Assembly: GCF_014648415.1 (NCBI RefSeq)
Contig: NZ_BMRB01000001.1
Span: 248,001-312,000 of the forward strand
Source of the DNA: Actinokineospora fastidiosa
GTDB lineage: Bacteria; Actinomycetota; Actinomycetes; Mycobacteriales; Pseudonocardiaceae
DNA: 64,000 nt
Reading direction: 5' to 3'
The notes beneath the pieces were generated by a model that did not search any database, was not told the DNA's origin, and was given only the letters and a program-made list of their open reading frames with translations. Both the position numbers and the translations under genes were made by a program. Below are positions 18,705 to 27,124 of this stretch, in pieces; the first letter of the stretch is position 1, and the number at the start of each line of letters is the position of its first letter.

Positions 18705-20938
18705 TGGACCTGGCGATCCCCGACATGGCGCTGGTGGTGCTGATCGGCGCGTCCGGCTCCGGCAAGTCCACCTTCGCGCGCAAGCACTTCGCGCCCACCC
18801 AGGTGCTCTCCAGCGACTTCTTCCGCGGCCTCGTGGCCGACGACGAGAACGACCAGACCGCGTCCGCCGACGCCTTCGACGCGCTGCACTACGTCGCGGG
18901 CAAGCGCTTGCGCGCAGGCCGGGTCACGGTGGTCGACGCGACGAACGTGCAGCGCGAGGTGCGCGCGCAGCTGGTGAAGCTGGCCCGCGAACACCACGTG
19001 CTGCCGGTGGCGATCGTGCTGGACCTGCCGGAGTCGGTGTGCGTGGAGCGCAACGCGGCGCGGCCGGACCGCGACTTCGGCGCGCACGTCGTGCGCCGCC
19101 ACCGCACGCTGCTGCGCAAGTCCCTGTCCGGCCTGGCGCGCGAGGGCTTCCGACGCCTGCACGTCCTGCGCGGCCAGTCCGAAGTGGATGAGGCCAGGAT
19201 CGTGATCGAGCCGCTGCGCACGGACCTGCGCGGGGAGACCGGGCCGTTCGACGTGATCGGCGACGTCCACGGCTGCCGCGACGGGCGCAAGGTGACCGTC
19301 GCCCACGGGCTGGGCGAGTCGCTGGCGCAGCTGGAGGCCGAGACGCCGGAGTTCCGCGCCGCCGTCCGCGACTTCTGCGACGGCCTGCTCGCCCACTACG
19401 TGCTCGACGGCGGCAGGCTGGTGGTCGCCCACGCGGGCCTGCCCGAGCGCTACCACGGGCGCGCGTCCGGCGCGGTGCGGTCGTTCGCGCTGTACGGCGA
19501 CACGACCGGCGAGACGGACGAGTACGGGCTGCCGGTGCGCTACCCGTGGGCGACCGAGTACCGCGGCGCCGCGATGGTCCTGTATGGACACACTCCGACG
19601 CCGGAGGCCGAGTGGGTCAACAACACCATGTGCCTGGACACGGGCGTGGTGTTCGGCGGGAAGCTGACGGCGCTGCGGTATCCCGAGCGGGCCGTGGTGT
19701 CGGTCCCCGCGCGGAAGGTCTGGTACGAGCCCGCCCGGCCGCTGGGCGCCTTCACCCGCGAGCCGGACTCCCTGGAGCTGACCGACGTGCTCGGCCGCCG
19801 CGTGGTGGAGACCGGGTACGGCGAGGTGTCGGTGCGCGCCGAGCAGGCCGCCGCCGCGCTGGAGGTGATGAGCCGCTACGCGGTGGACCCGCGCTCGCTG
19901 TGGTACCTGCCGCCGACGATGACGCCGCCGCCCACGCACCGCGACGGCGACCTGCTGGAGCACCCGGCCGAGGCGTTCGCCGACTACCTGGACCAGGGCG
20001 TGCGGGAGGTGCTGTGCGAGGAGAAGCACATGGGCTCGCGCGCGGTCGTCCTGGCGCGGCGGGACGGCACGGGCGTGGTGCACACGCGCACCGGGCGCGC
20101 GTTCTTCCCCTCGGACGACCTGCTGCCGAGGATCGCGGACGCGGTGACCGCCGCCGGGCTGTGGTCGGAGCTGGACACCGACTGGCTGCTGCTGGACACC
20201 GAGATCATGCCGTGGAACGTCAAGGCTGCCGAGCTGATCAAGGACCAGTACGCCGCGGTCGGGGCGGCGGCGGGGTCGGTGCTGCCCGCGGCGGTGTCGG
20301 CGCTGTCCGCGGCCTCCGCGCGCGGTGTGGACGTGTCGGATCTGCTGGAGCGGACCCGCGGGCGCGCGGACAACGCCGTGGCGTTCCGCGCGGCGTACCG
20401 CGGCTACTGCGGCGGGCCGGTGCGGATCGCGCCGTTCCAGGTGCTGGCCAGCGCCGCGGCGACGTACCACACGACACCGCACCTGTGGCACCTGTCGGTG
20501 GCCGACCGGCTGGTCGAGGCCGACCCCGACCTGTTCGCGCCCACCCGTCGGCTCGCCGTGGACACCGCGGACGCGGACTCGGTGGCTGCCGGGGTCGCGT
20601 GGTGGACGGAGCTGACCTCGGCGGGCGGCGAGGGGATGGTCGTCAAGCCCGCCGCGAACCTGCTGATGCGCGGGAAGCGGCCGGTGCAGCCGGGGATCAA
20701 GGTGCGCGGGCCGGAGTACCTGCGGATCATCTACGGCCCCGACTACCGCGACGAGGCGAACCTGGCGCGCCTGCGGGAGCGGCAGCTGGGGCACAAGCGG
20801 TCGCTCGCGCAGCGCGAGTACGTCCTGGGCCTGGCCGGGCTGGACCGGCTGGTGCGCGGCGAGCCGCTGTGGCGGGTGCACGAGTGCGTCTTCGCCGTCC
20901 TGGCGCTGGAGTCGGACCCCGTGGACCCGCGGCTGTGA
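18704..20938 (+). CDS. pnkp: Pnkp RNA-repair kinase-ligase with internally deleted phosphatase domain
   Basis: A 744-residue polynucleotide kinase-phosphatase/ligase; the family is usually about 830-870. The N-terminal kinase has Walker A GASGSGKS (15-22). The ligase module has the adenylation motif EEKHMGSRA with Lys441 and downstream nucleotidyltransferase motifs. In the central metallophosphatase, GDVHGC (186-191) is followed at once by RDGRKVTVAHGL. The motifs GDxxDRGP and GNHD/E expected in between are absent, while the later HAGL (His243) and GHT (His296) remain. The in-frame loss of about 85-90 residues removes residues equivalent to Asp233 and Asn263 of the Clostridium thermocellum enzyme. 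Kinase and ligase should work; 3'-phosphate removal should not. Confidence 0.92.
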   Translation: MDLAIPDMALVVLIGASGSGKSTFARKHFAPTQVLSSDFFRGLVADDENDQTASADAFDALHYVAGKRLRAGRVTVVDATNVQREVRAQLVKLAREHHVLPVAIVLDLPESVCVERNAARPDRDFGAHVVRRHRTLLRKSLSGLAREGFRRLHVLRGQSEVDEARIVIEPLRTDLRGETGPFDVIGDVHGCRDGRKVTVAHGLGESLAQLEAETPEFRAAVRDFCDGLLAHYVLDGGRLVVAHAGLPERYHGRASGAVRSFALYGDTTGETDEYGLPVRYPWATEYRGAAMVLYGHTPTPEAEWVNNTMCLDTGVVFGGKLTALRYPERAVVSVPARKVWYEPARPLGAFTREPDSLELTDVLGRRVVETGYGEVSVRAEQAAAALEVMSRYAVDPRSLWYLPPTMTPPPTHRDGDLLEHPAEAFADYLDQGVREVLCEEKHMGSRAVVLARRDGTGVVHTRTGRAFFPSDDLLPRIADAVTAAGLWSELDTDWLLLDTEIMPWNVKAAELIKDQYAAVGAAAGSVLPAAVSALSAASARGVDVSDLLERTRGRADNAVAFRAAYRGYCGGPVRIAPFQVLASAAATYHTTPHLWHLSVADRLVEADPDLFAPTRRLAVDTADADSVAAGVAWWTELTSAGGEGMVVKPAANLLMRGKRPVQPGIKVRGPEYLRIIYGPDYRDEANLARLRERQLGHKRSLAQREYVLGLAGLDRLVRGEPLWRVHECVFAVLALESDPVDPRL

Positions 20939-21591
20939 CCACGATCCTGCTCACCGTGATCGGGTCGCGGGCCTACGGCCTGGTGGGCCCGGAGTCCGAT
21001 GTGGACCTGCGCGGCGTCTTCGTCGCGCCGACGACGGCGTTCTGGCGCTTCGCCAAGCCGCCGACGAGCGTGGAGGGCCCGGAGCCGGAGCGGCTGGACT
21101 GGGAGGTCGAGCACTTCTGCGCGCTGGCGCTGAAGTCGAACCCGACCGTGCTCGAGGTGCTCGCCAGCCCGCTCATCCGGGTCTGCACGCCGGTCGGGGC
21201 CGAGCTGCGGGCGCTGCTGCCCGCGTTCCTGTGCAGGCAGGCGGCGGCGACGTTCACGCACACGTGCAGGCGGCAGCTGGACCGGGCGCTGGCGCCGGAG
21301 CGGCCCAAGCACAAGCAGATCATGCACGTGATCAGGCTCGGGCAGACGGCGCTGCGGCTGCTGCGGACCGGCGAGCTGTCGATCGCGGCGCAGGACCGCG
21401 CGGCGCTGCTGGCCGTGCGCGACGGCGAGACGCCGCTGGCGGAGTCGGTGGCGTGGGCGGAGCGGGTGCTCGCCGACCTGGCGGCCGCCGTGCCCGACAG
21501 CCCGCTGCCGGAGACCCCGGACACCGCGCGGGTGCAGGACTGGTTGATCTCGGTGCGACGGAGGTTCCTCGATGACGCTGACCCTGCCTGA
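20935..21591 (+). CDS. RlaP-type nucleotidyltransferase 1 of the RNA-repair operon
   Basis: A 218-residue polymerase-beta-fold nucleotidyltransferase of the RlaP type, a family often found beside bacterial RNA repair genes. The active site reads GSRAYGLVGPESDVDLRG, with Gly-Ser at 10-11 and the metal-binding pair Asp22/Asp24. A helical C-terminal half follows (KHKQIMHVIRLGQTALRLL). GTG 20935 overlaps the pnkp stop by four bases and the next gene starts 20 bases before its end, so it belongs to the hen1-pnkp transcript. Its reaction is not established; adding or removing nucleotides at RNA ends is a reasonable guess. Confidence 0.85.
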   Translation: MTTILLTVIGSRAYGLVGPESDVDLRGVFVAPTTAFWRFAKPPTSVEGPEPERLDWEVEHFCALALKSNPTVLEVLASPLIRVCTPVGAELRALLPAFLCRQAAATFTHTCRRQLDRALAPERPKHKQIMHVIRLGQTALRLLRTGELSIAAQDRAALLAVRDGETPLAESVAWAERVLADLAAAVPDSPLPETPDTARVQDWLISVRRRFLDDADPA

Positions 21592-22324
21592 CCTCACCGG
21601 CGTGGTGGCGGGCCTCGACCGGCCGCCGCTGTTCGCCACGGTGTCCGGCGCCCACCTCTACGGGTTCCCGTCCGCGGACTCCGACGTCGACCTGCGCGGG
21701 GTGCACCTGCTGCCGGTCGCGGAGGTCGTCGGCCTGCGCACGGGCCCGGAGACGGTCGACCACACCTGGCACGACGGCGGCATCGAGATCGACCTGGTCA
21801 CCCACGACCTGCGCAAGTTCGCCCGGCTCCTGCTCAAGCCGAACGGCTACGTGCTCGAACAGCTGCTGTCCCCGCTGGTCGTCACCACCAGCGACACGCA
21901 CGCCGCGCTCGTCGCGCTCGCGCCGCGCCTGGTGACCAGCGGCCACGTCCGGCACTACCTGGGGTTCGCGCAGAACCAGCGGCGGCTGCTCGACCGCTCC
22001 GGCGAGCTGAAGCCCCTGCTGTACGCGTTCCGCGTGCTGCTGACCGGCATCCACTTGATGCGGACCGGCGAGGTCCAGGCCGACCTGCGGGAACTGGCGG
22101 GCCCGGCGTACCTCGGCGAGCTGATCGATGCCAAGCGCGACGGCGAGCACCGCGCGCTGGCCGAGGTGCCCGGCGCGCCCGGCCGGGACCGGCTGGACGC
22201 CGACCTCGACGCGCTCACCGCGGAACTGGGCGAGGCGGCCGAGGCGAGCAGGCTCCCCGAGGCGCCCACGGCCTTCGCCGAGCTGGACGACCTGGTGATC
22301 CAGGCCCGGCTGGCTACGCGCTAG
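21572..22324 (+). CDS. RlaP-type nucleotidyltransferase 2 of the RNA-repair operon
   Basis: A 250-residue paralogue of the preceding gene. The site is SGAHLYGFPSADSDVDLRG with Asp38/Asp40; the first two positions are Ser-Gly, not Gly-Ser. The helical half contains LKPNGYVLEQLLSPLVV, RHYLGFAQNQRRLL and KPLLYAFRVLLTGIHLMRTGEV, close to the equivalent block of its neighbour. It starts at ATG 21572 inside the upstream gene and ends 11 bases into the convergent small membrane-protein gene. Two tandem copies suggest either a heterodimer or two RNA-end substrates. Confidence 0.85.
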   Translation: MTLTLPDLTGVVAGLDRPPLFATVSGAHLYGFPSADSDVDLRGVHLLPVAEVVGLRTGPETVDHTWHDGGIEIDLVTHDLRKFARLLLKPNGYVLEQLLSPLVVTTSDTHAALVALAPRLVTSGHVRHYLGFAQNQRRLLDRSGELKPLLYAFRVLLTGIHLMRTGEVQADLRELAGPAYLGELIDAKRDGEHRALAEVPGAPGRDRLDADLDALTAELGEAAEASRLPEAPTAFAELDDLVIQARLATR

Positions 22325-22601
22325 CGGGCGGCGGGCTGTCCGGGGTGTCGGCCGGGGTCGGCTCGAAGGACTGCGGGACGCGCTTGAGGTGCTTGGTCAT
22401 CGAGCGGATCAGGAACGCGACCGCGATGAAGAACAGGATCAGGATGAGGAAGCCCAGCGGGGAGGACTTGCCGAAGTCCTCGCCCTGACCGCCGGGGTCG
22501 GCCGGGCCGGGCGGCACGGTGGGCGCTGGCTGGGCGACCACGGCGACCGCGCCCGCCGACGCGGGGTCGGCGGGCAGGTCGATGAAGAACGAGGTGGTCA
22601 C
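22314..22601 (-). CDS. Small single-pass membrane protein (Rv1083-like)
   Basis: A 95-residue protein. A Pro/Ala-rich N-terminal region with a hydrophobic stretch (AGAVAVVAQPAPTVPP) leads to one clear membrane helix, PLGFLILILFFIAVAFLI (about residues 48-65). A basic segment (RSMTKHLKRVP) and a Pro/Ser-rich tail follow. Position between mca and the DUF255 gene matches the small protein Rv1083 of M. tuberculosis. GTG 22601 lies ten bases downstream of the mca stop, so it is probably cotranscribed with mca. Function unknown. It is the right flank of the insertion that begins at about 12.45 kb. Confidence 0.8.
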   Translation of the reverse strand: MTTSFFIDLPADPASAGAVAVVAQPAPTVPPGPADPGGQGEDFGKSSPLGFLILILFFIAVAFLIRSMTKHLKRVPQSFEPTPADTPDSPPPASA

Positions 22602-22611
22602 GCCGTGCAGT

Positions 22612-23493
22612 TTAGACCGTGGCCTTCTCGGTGATTCCGGAGAACAGGTCGTCCTCGGGGACGGTGCTGTCGACCAGGGAGCGCACCAGCTCGTACTCCT
22701 CGTACGGCCAGACCTCGCGCTGGACGTCCAGCGGGACGGCGAACCAGCGGCTGTTCGGGTCGATCTGGGTAGCGTGCGCCAGCAGCGCGGCGTCGCGGAC
22801 CTCGAAGTACTCCGCGCACTCGACGCGGGTGGTCACGCGGTGAGAGATGTCACCGCGCTCGGGGTCCCAGTTCGCCAGCCACTCCTCGTACGGCGACTCC
22901 AGGCCGCGGGCCAGCAGCGCCTCGTGCATGGCCACCAGGCGGGCGCGGGAGAAGCCGTGCGAGTAGTACAGCTTCAGCGGCGTCCAGGGCTCGCCCTCCG
23001 CCGGGTAGAGGTCCGGGTCGCCCGCTGCGTCGAACGCGGCAACCGAGACCTCGTGGCAGCGGATGTGGTCGGGGTGCGGGTAGCCGCCGTTCTCGTCGTA
23101 GGTGACGATCACGTGCGGCTTGAACTCGCGGATCGCGCGGACCAGCGGCGGCACGGACTCCTCCAGCGGCACGAGCGCGAAGCAGCCCTCGGGCAGCGGC
23201 GGCTTCGGGTCGCCCTCGGGCAGGCCGGAGTCGACGAAGCCCAGCCAGCGGTGCTGGATGCCGAGGATCTCCGCGGCGCGCGCCATCTCCTGGCGGCGCA
23301 CGGCGGGGATGTCGGCGGTGATCTCCGGGCGGTCCATCGCCGGGTTGAGGATGTCGCCGCGCTCGCCGCCGGTGCAGGTGACGACCATGACCTCGTGGCC
23401 GTCGGCGACGTACTTGGCCATCGTGGCCGCGCCCTTGCTCGACTCGTCGTCCGGGTGCGCGTGTACCGCCATCAGCCGCAGTGTGTCTGCCAT
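22612..23493 (-). CDS. mca: Mycothiol S-conjugate amidase Mca
   Basis: A 293-residue zinc amidase of the LmbE/PIG-L family. Mca cleaves mycothiol S-conjugates to a mercapturic acid and GlcN-inositol, detoxifying electrophiles. The metal motif AHPDDE lies at 12-17, TGGERGD near 41-47 supports the site, and the second zinc-site block is [14 protein letters not shown] with the conserved histidines. Wording such as [11 protein letters not shown] and [11 protein letters not shown] fits Mca better than the deacetylase MshB. ATG 23493 is preceded by AAAGAGG. Its presence confirms a mycothiol-producing actinomycete. Confidence 0.93.
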   Translation of the reverse strand: MADTLRLMAVHAHPDDESSKGAATMAKYVADGHEVMVVTCTGGERGDILNPAMDRPEITADIPAVRRQEMARAAEILGIQHRWLGFVDSGLPEGDPKPPLPEGCFALVPLEESVPPLVRAIREFKPHVIVTYDENGGYPHPDHIRCHEVSVAAFDAAGDPDLYPAEGEPWTPLKLYYSHGFSRARLVAMHEALLARGLESPYEEWLANWDPERGDISHRVTTRVECAEYFEVRDAALLAHATQIDPNSRWFAVPLDVQREVWPYEEYELVRSLVDSTVPEDDLFSGITEKATV

Positions 23494-23620
23494 GCCTCTT
23501 TCGGACCCCTCCTGATAGGCATCCGCCCCCAAAGCGGATACTCGTCCCGAGTAGTACGAACGCGCCGTCGCCGCTCCATTGTTCCCCGGCGGGGCGCGGA
23601 TCGGTGCGGGAGGGCGTGGT

Positions 23621-24049
23621 TTGGGCACGTTGCCGGAAGGACGCTACGGGAAGCGGCCGTCCCGTCGCTCTCCGGTGGCCAAGGCGGTCCTGGTCGCCGC
23701 CGCGCTGCTGCTGGGCGCGGGCGTGGCGTTCGTCGCCTACAAGAACCTGGGGGCCGCGCCCATCTCGGCCGAGCGCGCCACCTACGAGAACCTCCCGGAG
23801 AACCGGATGCGGTTCGCCTTCGACGTCAGCCGCGCCGAGCCCGAGCGGGCCGCGGTGTGCGTGGTCCGGGTCCGGTCGATCCAGGGCGCCGAGACCGGCC
23901 GCCGCGAGGTGTACGTGCCGCCGGGACGATCACCGCTCCGGGTGGAAACCGTCATCACCGCGTCGGCGGAACCGGTGACCGCCGAGGTCTTCGGCTGCTC
24001 GTACCAGGTGCCGGAGTACCTGTCCACCGGGGAGCGGCCATCGGAGTGA
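23621..24049 (+). CDS. DUF4307 membrane-anchored protein
   Basis: A 142-residue DUF4307 protein, matching Rv1081c by position. It has a short basic N-terminus ([15 protein letters not shown]), one membrane helix ([19 protein letters not shown]) and an extracytoplasmic beta-rich domain. That domain includes [21 protein letters not shown] and a second cysteine in [12 protein letters not shown], possibly a disulphide. I place the start at TTG 23621 because GGGAGGG lies just upstream and the protein then opens like the family. The frame is open to 23579. It is divergent from mca and function is unknown. Confidence 0.8.
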   Translation: MGTLPEGRYGKRPSRRSPVAKAVLVAAALLLGAGVAFVAYKNLGAAPISAERATYENLPENRMRFAFDVSRAEPERAAVCVVRVRSIQGAETGRREVYVPPGRSPLRVETVITASAEPVTAEVFGCSYQVPEYLSTGERPSE

Positions 24050-24124
24050 ACTCCACGGTGAATACCCGCTAATCGGACATTTCGGACGAGCTGGCACGGT
24101 GGATCGTGCTACGCTCTGTCGACG

Positions 24125-24152
24125 CACGGCCCCTAGGAGGGCCGTGTTTTTT
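24125..24152 (+). terminator. Intrinsic terminator between DUF4307 gene and greA
   Basis: An 8-bp stem, CACGGCCC (24125-24132) with GGGCCGTG (24139-24146), has a six-base loop and is followed by six Ts (24147-24152). This is a textbook Rho-independent terminator and the best in the window. It ends the DUF4307 transcript. If the greA promoter lies just upstream (TGCTACGCT near 24108-24116 resembles an extended -10), it would instead act as a leader attenuator for greA. Confidence 0.85.
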
Positions 24153-24232
24153 CCATTCCGGGTGGGCGCTAGGGACCCGGAGCTGCCCGGCCCGCGACCG
24201 CGGGCCCGGAGTACGACGAGGAGTTGGTGACC

Positions 24233-24724
24233 GTGAGCGACACCAAGGTGACCTGGTTGACCCAGGAGGCCTACAACCGGCTCAAGCACGAGCTCGACGA
24301 GCTCATCGAGAACCGGGCGGTCATCGCCGAGAAGATCAACACCAGCCGCGAGGAAGGCGACCTCAAGGAGAACGGCGGCTACCACGCCGCGCGCGAGGAG
24401 CAGGGCCAGCAGGAGGCCCGGATCCGCCACCTCCAGGAGCTGCTGCGCGGGGCCAAGGTGGGCGAGGCGCCCGCCGACGACGGCACCGCGCGCCCCGGCA
24501 TGGTCCTCACCGTCCGCTACGACGGCGACGACGACGAGGAGCGCTTCCTGCTCGCCACGCGCGAGGAGGGCGGCAGCGAGGGCGAGCTCGAGGTGTACTC
24601 CCCGGAGTCGCCGCTGGGCAAGGCGCTGCTGGGCGCCAAGGAAGGCGAGACCCGCGAGTACGAGCTGCCCAACGGGCGCAACCAGAAGGTCGTCCTGGTG
24701 AAGGCCGTGCCCTACACCGGCTGA
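24233..24724 (+). CDS. greA: Transcription elongation factor GreA
   Basis: A 163-residue GreA, which rescues backtracked RNA polymerase by stimulating transcript cleavage. The N-terminal coiled coil ([19 protein letters not shown] to [14 protein letters not shown]) carries the tip motif [15 protein letters not shown] with the acidic residues needed for cleavage. The C-terminal FKBP-like domain contains [21 protein letters not shown] 24233 is chosen from several candidate starts because GAGGAG at 24218-24223 is then nine bases away. A terminator precedes it and another follows it. Confidence 0.95.
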   Translation: MSDTKVTWLTQEAYNRLKHELDELIENRAVIAEKINTSREEGDLKENGGYHAAREEQGQQEARIRHLQELLRGAKVGEAPADDGTARPGMVLTVRYDGDDDEERFLLATREEGGSEGELEVYSPESPLGKALLGAKEGETREYELPNGRNQKVVLVKAVPYTG

Positions 24725-24737
24725 CGGTCCCGACTCG

Positions 24738-24770
24738 GCGAGGCGGCACCCGGGCGGGGTGCCGCCTCGC
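24738..24770. terminator. Bidirectional hairpin between greA and the Lrp gene
   Basis: A perfect 14-bp stem, GCGAGGCGGCACCC (24738-24751) and complement (24757-24770), has a five-base loop. It is followed on the + strand by TGGCGTTT. It lies in the convergent gap between greA and the lrp-type gene and can serve both. Confidence 0.8.
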
Positions 24771-24802
24771 TGGCGTTTCCGGGTCGCCCGCGAGGTGCGC
24801 GG

Positions 24803-25273
24803 TCAGGGCTGCCGCAGCACGCGCTCCAGCAGCGGACGCACGCGCAGGGGCACCGGGGTCGACAGGGCGATGGCCGTCGAGGTGCGGCGCACCCACTCCA
24901 CGTCCACCACGCGGTCGATGACGCGCTGGAGGTCGTCGTTGTCGCGGGCGACCATGCGGACCAGCAGGTCGCCCTGGCCGGTCGTGGCGTGCACCTCGCA
25001 GACCTCGTCGATGGCCATGAGCAGCGACGCCACCTCGCCGCGCTTGCCCTGGGCGATCTCCAGGACGGCGAAGGCGGTCAGGCCGTAGCCCATCGCGGCG
25101 AGGTCGATCGCGGGCGGGAAGCCGGTCAGCACGCTGCGGCGCTCCAGGCGGTCCAGCCGGGCCTGGACCGTGCCGCGCGCCACGCCCAGCCGCCGCGAGC
25201 ACTCCAGGACGCCCAGCCTCGGCTCGTCGGTGAGCAGTAGGAGCAGGCGCGCGTCCAGCTCGTCCAGGTCCAT
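24803..25273 (-). CDS. Lrp/AsnC-family regulator divergent from hppD
   Basis: A 156-residue Lrp/AsnC regulator. The N-terminal winged helix-turn-helix (LDELDARLLLLLTDEPRLGVLECSRRLGVARGTVQ) is followed by the alpha/beta RAM domain that binds amino acids and drives oligomerisation (TGQGDLLVRMVARDNDDLQRVIDRV). ATG 25273 has AGGAG eight bases upstream. It is transcribed away from hppD with 154 bases between them. An aromatic amino acid or its catabolite is the likely effector and hppD the likely target. This is inferred from context. Confidence 0.9.
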   Translation of the reverse strand: MDLDELDARLLLLLTDEPRLGVLECSRRLGVARGTVQARLDRLERRSVLTGFPPAIDLAAMGYGLTAFAVLEIAQGKRGEVASLLMAIDEVCEVHATTGQGDLLVRMVARDNDDLQRVIDRVVDVEWVRRTSTAIALSTPVPLRVRPLLERVLRQP

Positions 25274-25337
25274 TCCCGTACTCCTGTTCAGAGTGTCCAC
25301 TTTGCCGAGCAGACTCGCCAGTTGGCTGGTCAGGTTG

Positions 25338-25367
25338 TCCTGTTGAAAAGCAGAGTGTTGCACAGGA
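25338..25367. promoter_or_regulatory. Candidate Lrp-type site in the lrp-hppD intergenic region
   Basis: Inverted arms TCCTGT (25338-25343) and ACAGGA (25362-25367) flank an A-rich centre (TTGAAAAGC). They lie midway between the divergent lrp and hppD starts. The layout (short imperfect arms, A/T-rich middle) suits an Lrp-family site, but the arms are short. Confidence 0.35.
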
Positions 25368-25406
25368 TGCCCGGTCAATCCCATGCTCAGAGGTACCGCG
25401 CGTTAA

Positions 25407-26621
<1,215 letters not shown>

Positions 26622-26648
26622 GCCGTACTCAGGCGGCTATCAGGTACA

Positions 26649-26685
26649 CCCGCCACCGGGCCGGTACGCTCGGTGGCGGGTTTCT
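26649..26685 (+). terminator. hppD terminator
   Basis: Stem CCCGCCACCG (26649-26658) pairs with CGGTGGCGGG (26671-26680) around a 12-base loop and is followed by TTTCT. It lies 27 bases after the hppD stop. Confidence 0.8.
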
Positions 26686-26710
26686 GTCGTTCTCACGTTA
26701 GGCGCACACG

Positions 26711-26971
26711 ATGGCTGTCGGCACCCGCTTCGCAGGCGCGGCCTCCCTGGCAGGCGCCGCCCTGGCAGCCATGGCCCTCACCGGCGTCGCGGTGTTCACC
26801 GTCCAGGCCGCAACCTGCGAGGACGCGGGCCACTACGTCGAGGTCGACGGCCAGACGACGTTGGTGGGCGGCTGCCTCGAACCGGAGGACCTGCCCGCCG
26901 CCCCCACGACCAGGGACACCGAGCCCCAAACCCCGGACCAGGGCGTCGACCGCCTCCGCCAGAGCCCGTAG
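26711..26971 (+). CDS. Small exported or membrane-anchored protein
   Basis: An 86-residue protein with a signal-like or membrane-anchoring segment (about residues 6-32, rich in Ala/Gly/Leu). It has two cysteines (TCEDAGHYVEVDGQ and GGCLEPED) that could form a disulphide in the exported part. A Pro/Thr/Asp-rich tail follows. No family recognised. ATG 26711 has only a weak upstream purine run. It directly follows the hppD terminator. Confidence 0.6.
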   Translation: MAVGTRFAGAASLAGAALAAMALTGVAVFTVQAATCEDAGHYVEVDGQTTLVGGCLEPEDLPAAPTTRDTEPQTPDQGVDRLRQSP

Positions 26972-26996
26972 GCAGGCAGGGCGGAGATGATGCGAC

Positions 26997-27051
26997 CATC
27001 TGAACAATTGTTCAGATGCTCTGATCATTCCGATGGTGAGATCATATGATC
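26997..27051. repeat. A/T-rich palindrome cluster in a convergent gap
   Basis: A perfect 22-bp palindrome spans 26997-27018: half-site CATCTGAACAA, then its mirror. A perfect 12-bp palindrome GATCATATGATC lies at 27040-27051. A partial copy of the first arm (GAACATCTG) follows at about 27053-27061. The stretch is strikingly A/T-rich for this chromosome. It lies between the 3' ends of two convergent genes, where operators are not expected. The core GAAC-N4-GTTC resembles an SOS-type (LexA) box. It could alternatively be a two-way transcription stop. Confidence 0.7.
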
Positions 27052-27124
27052 CGAACATCTGAGTGGGCAGCTCCATGTCCGGCCCGTGGCGGCCCAGGTG
27101 GCGGCTGAGTTCGCCGCCCGCCGG

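Noticed and set aside
26693-27076. Reverse-strand 127-residue frame through the palindrome cluster
   Set aside because: Codon choice in its A/T-rich first half is unlike the host and the rest is a shadow of the small gene at 26711; the palindromes themselves explain the sequence.
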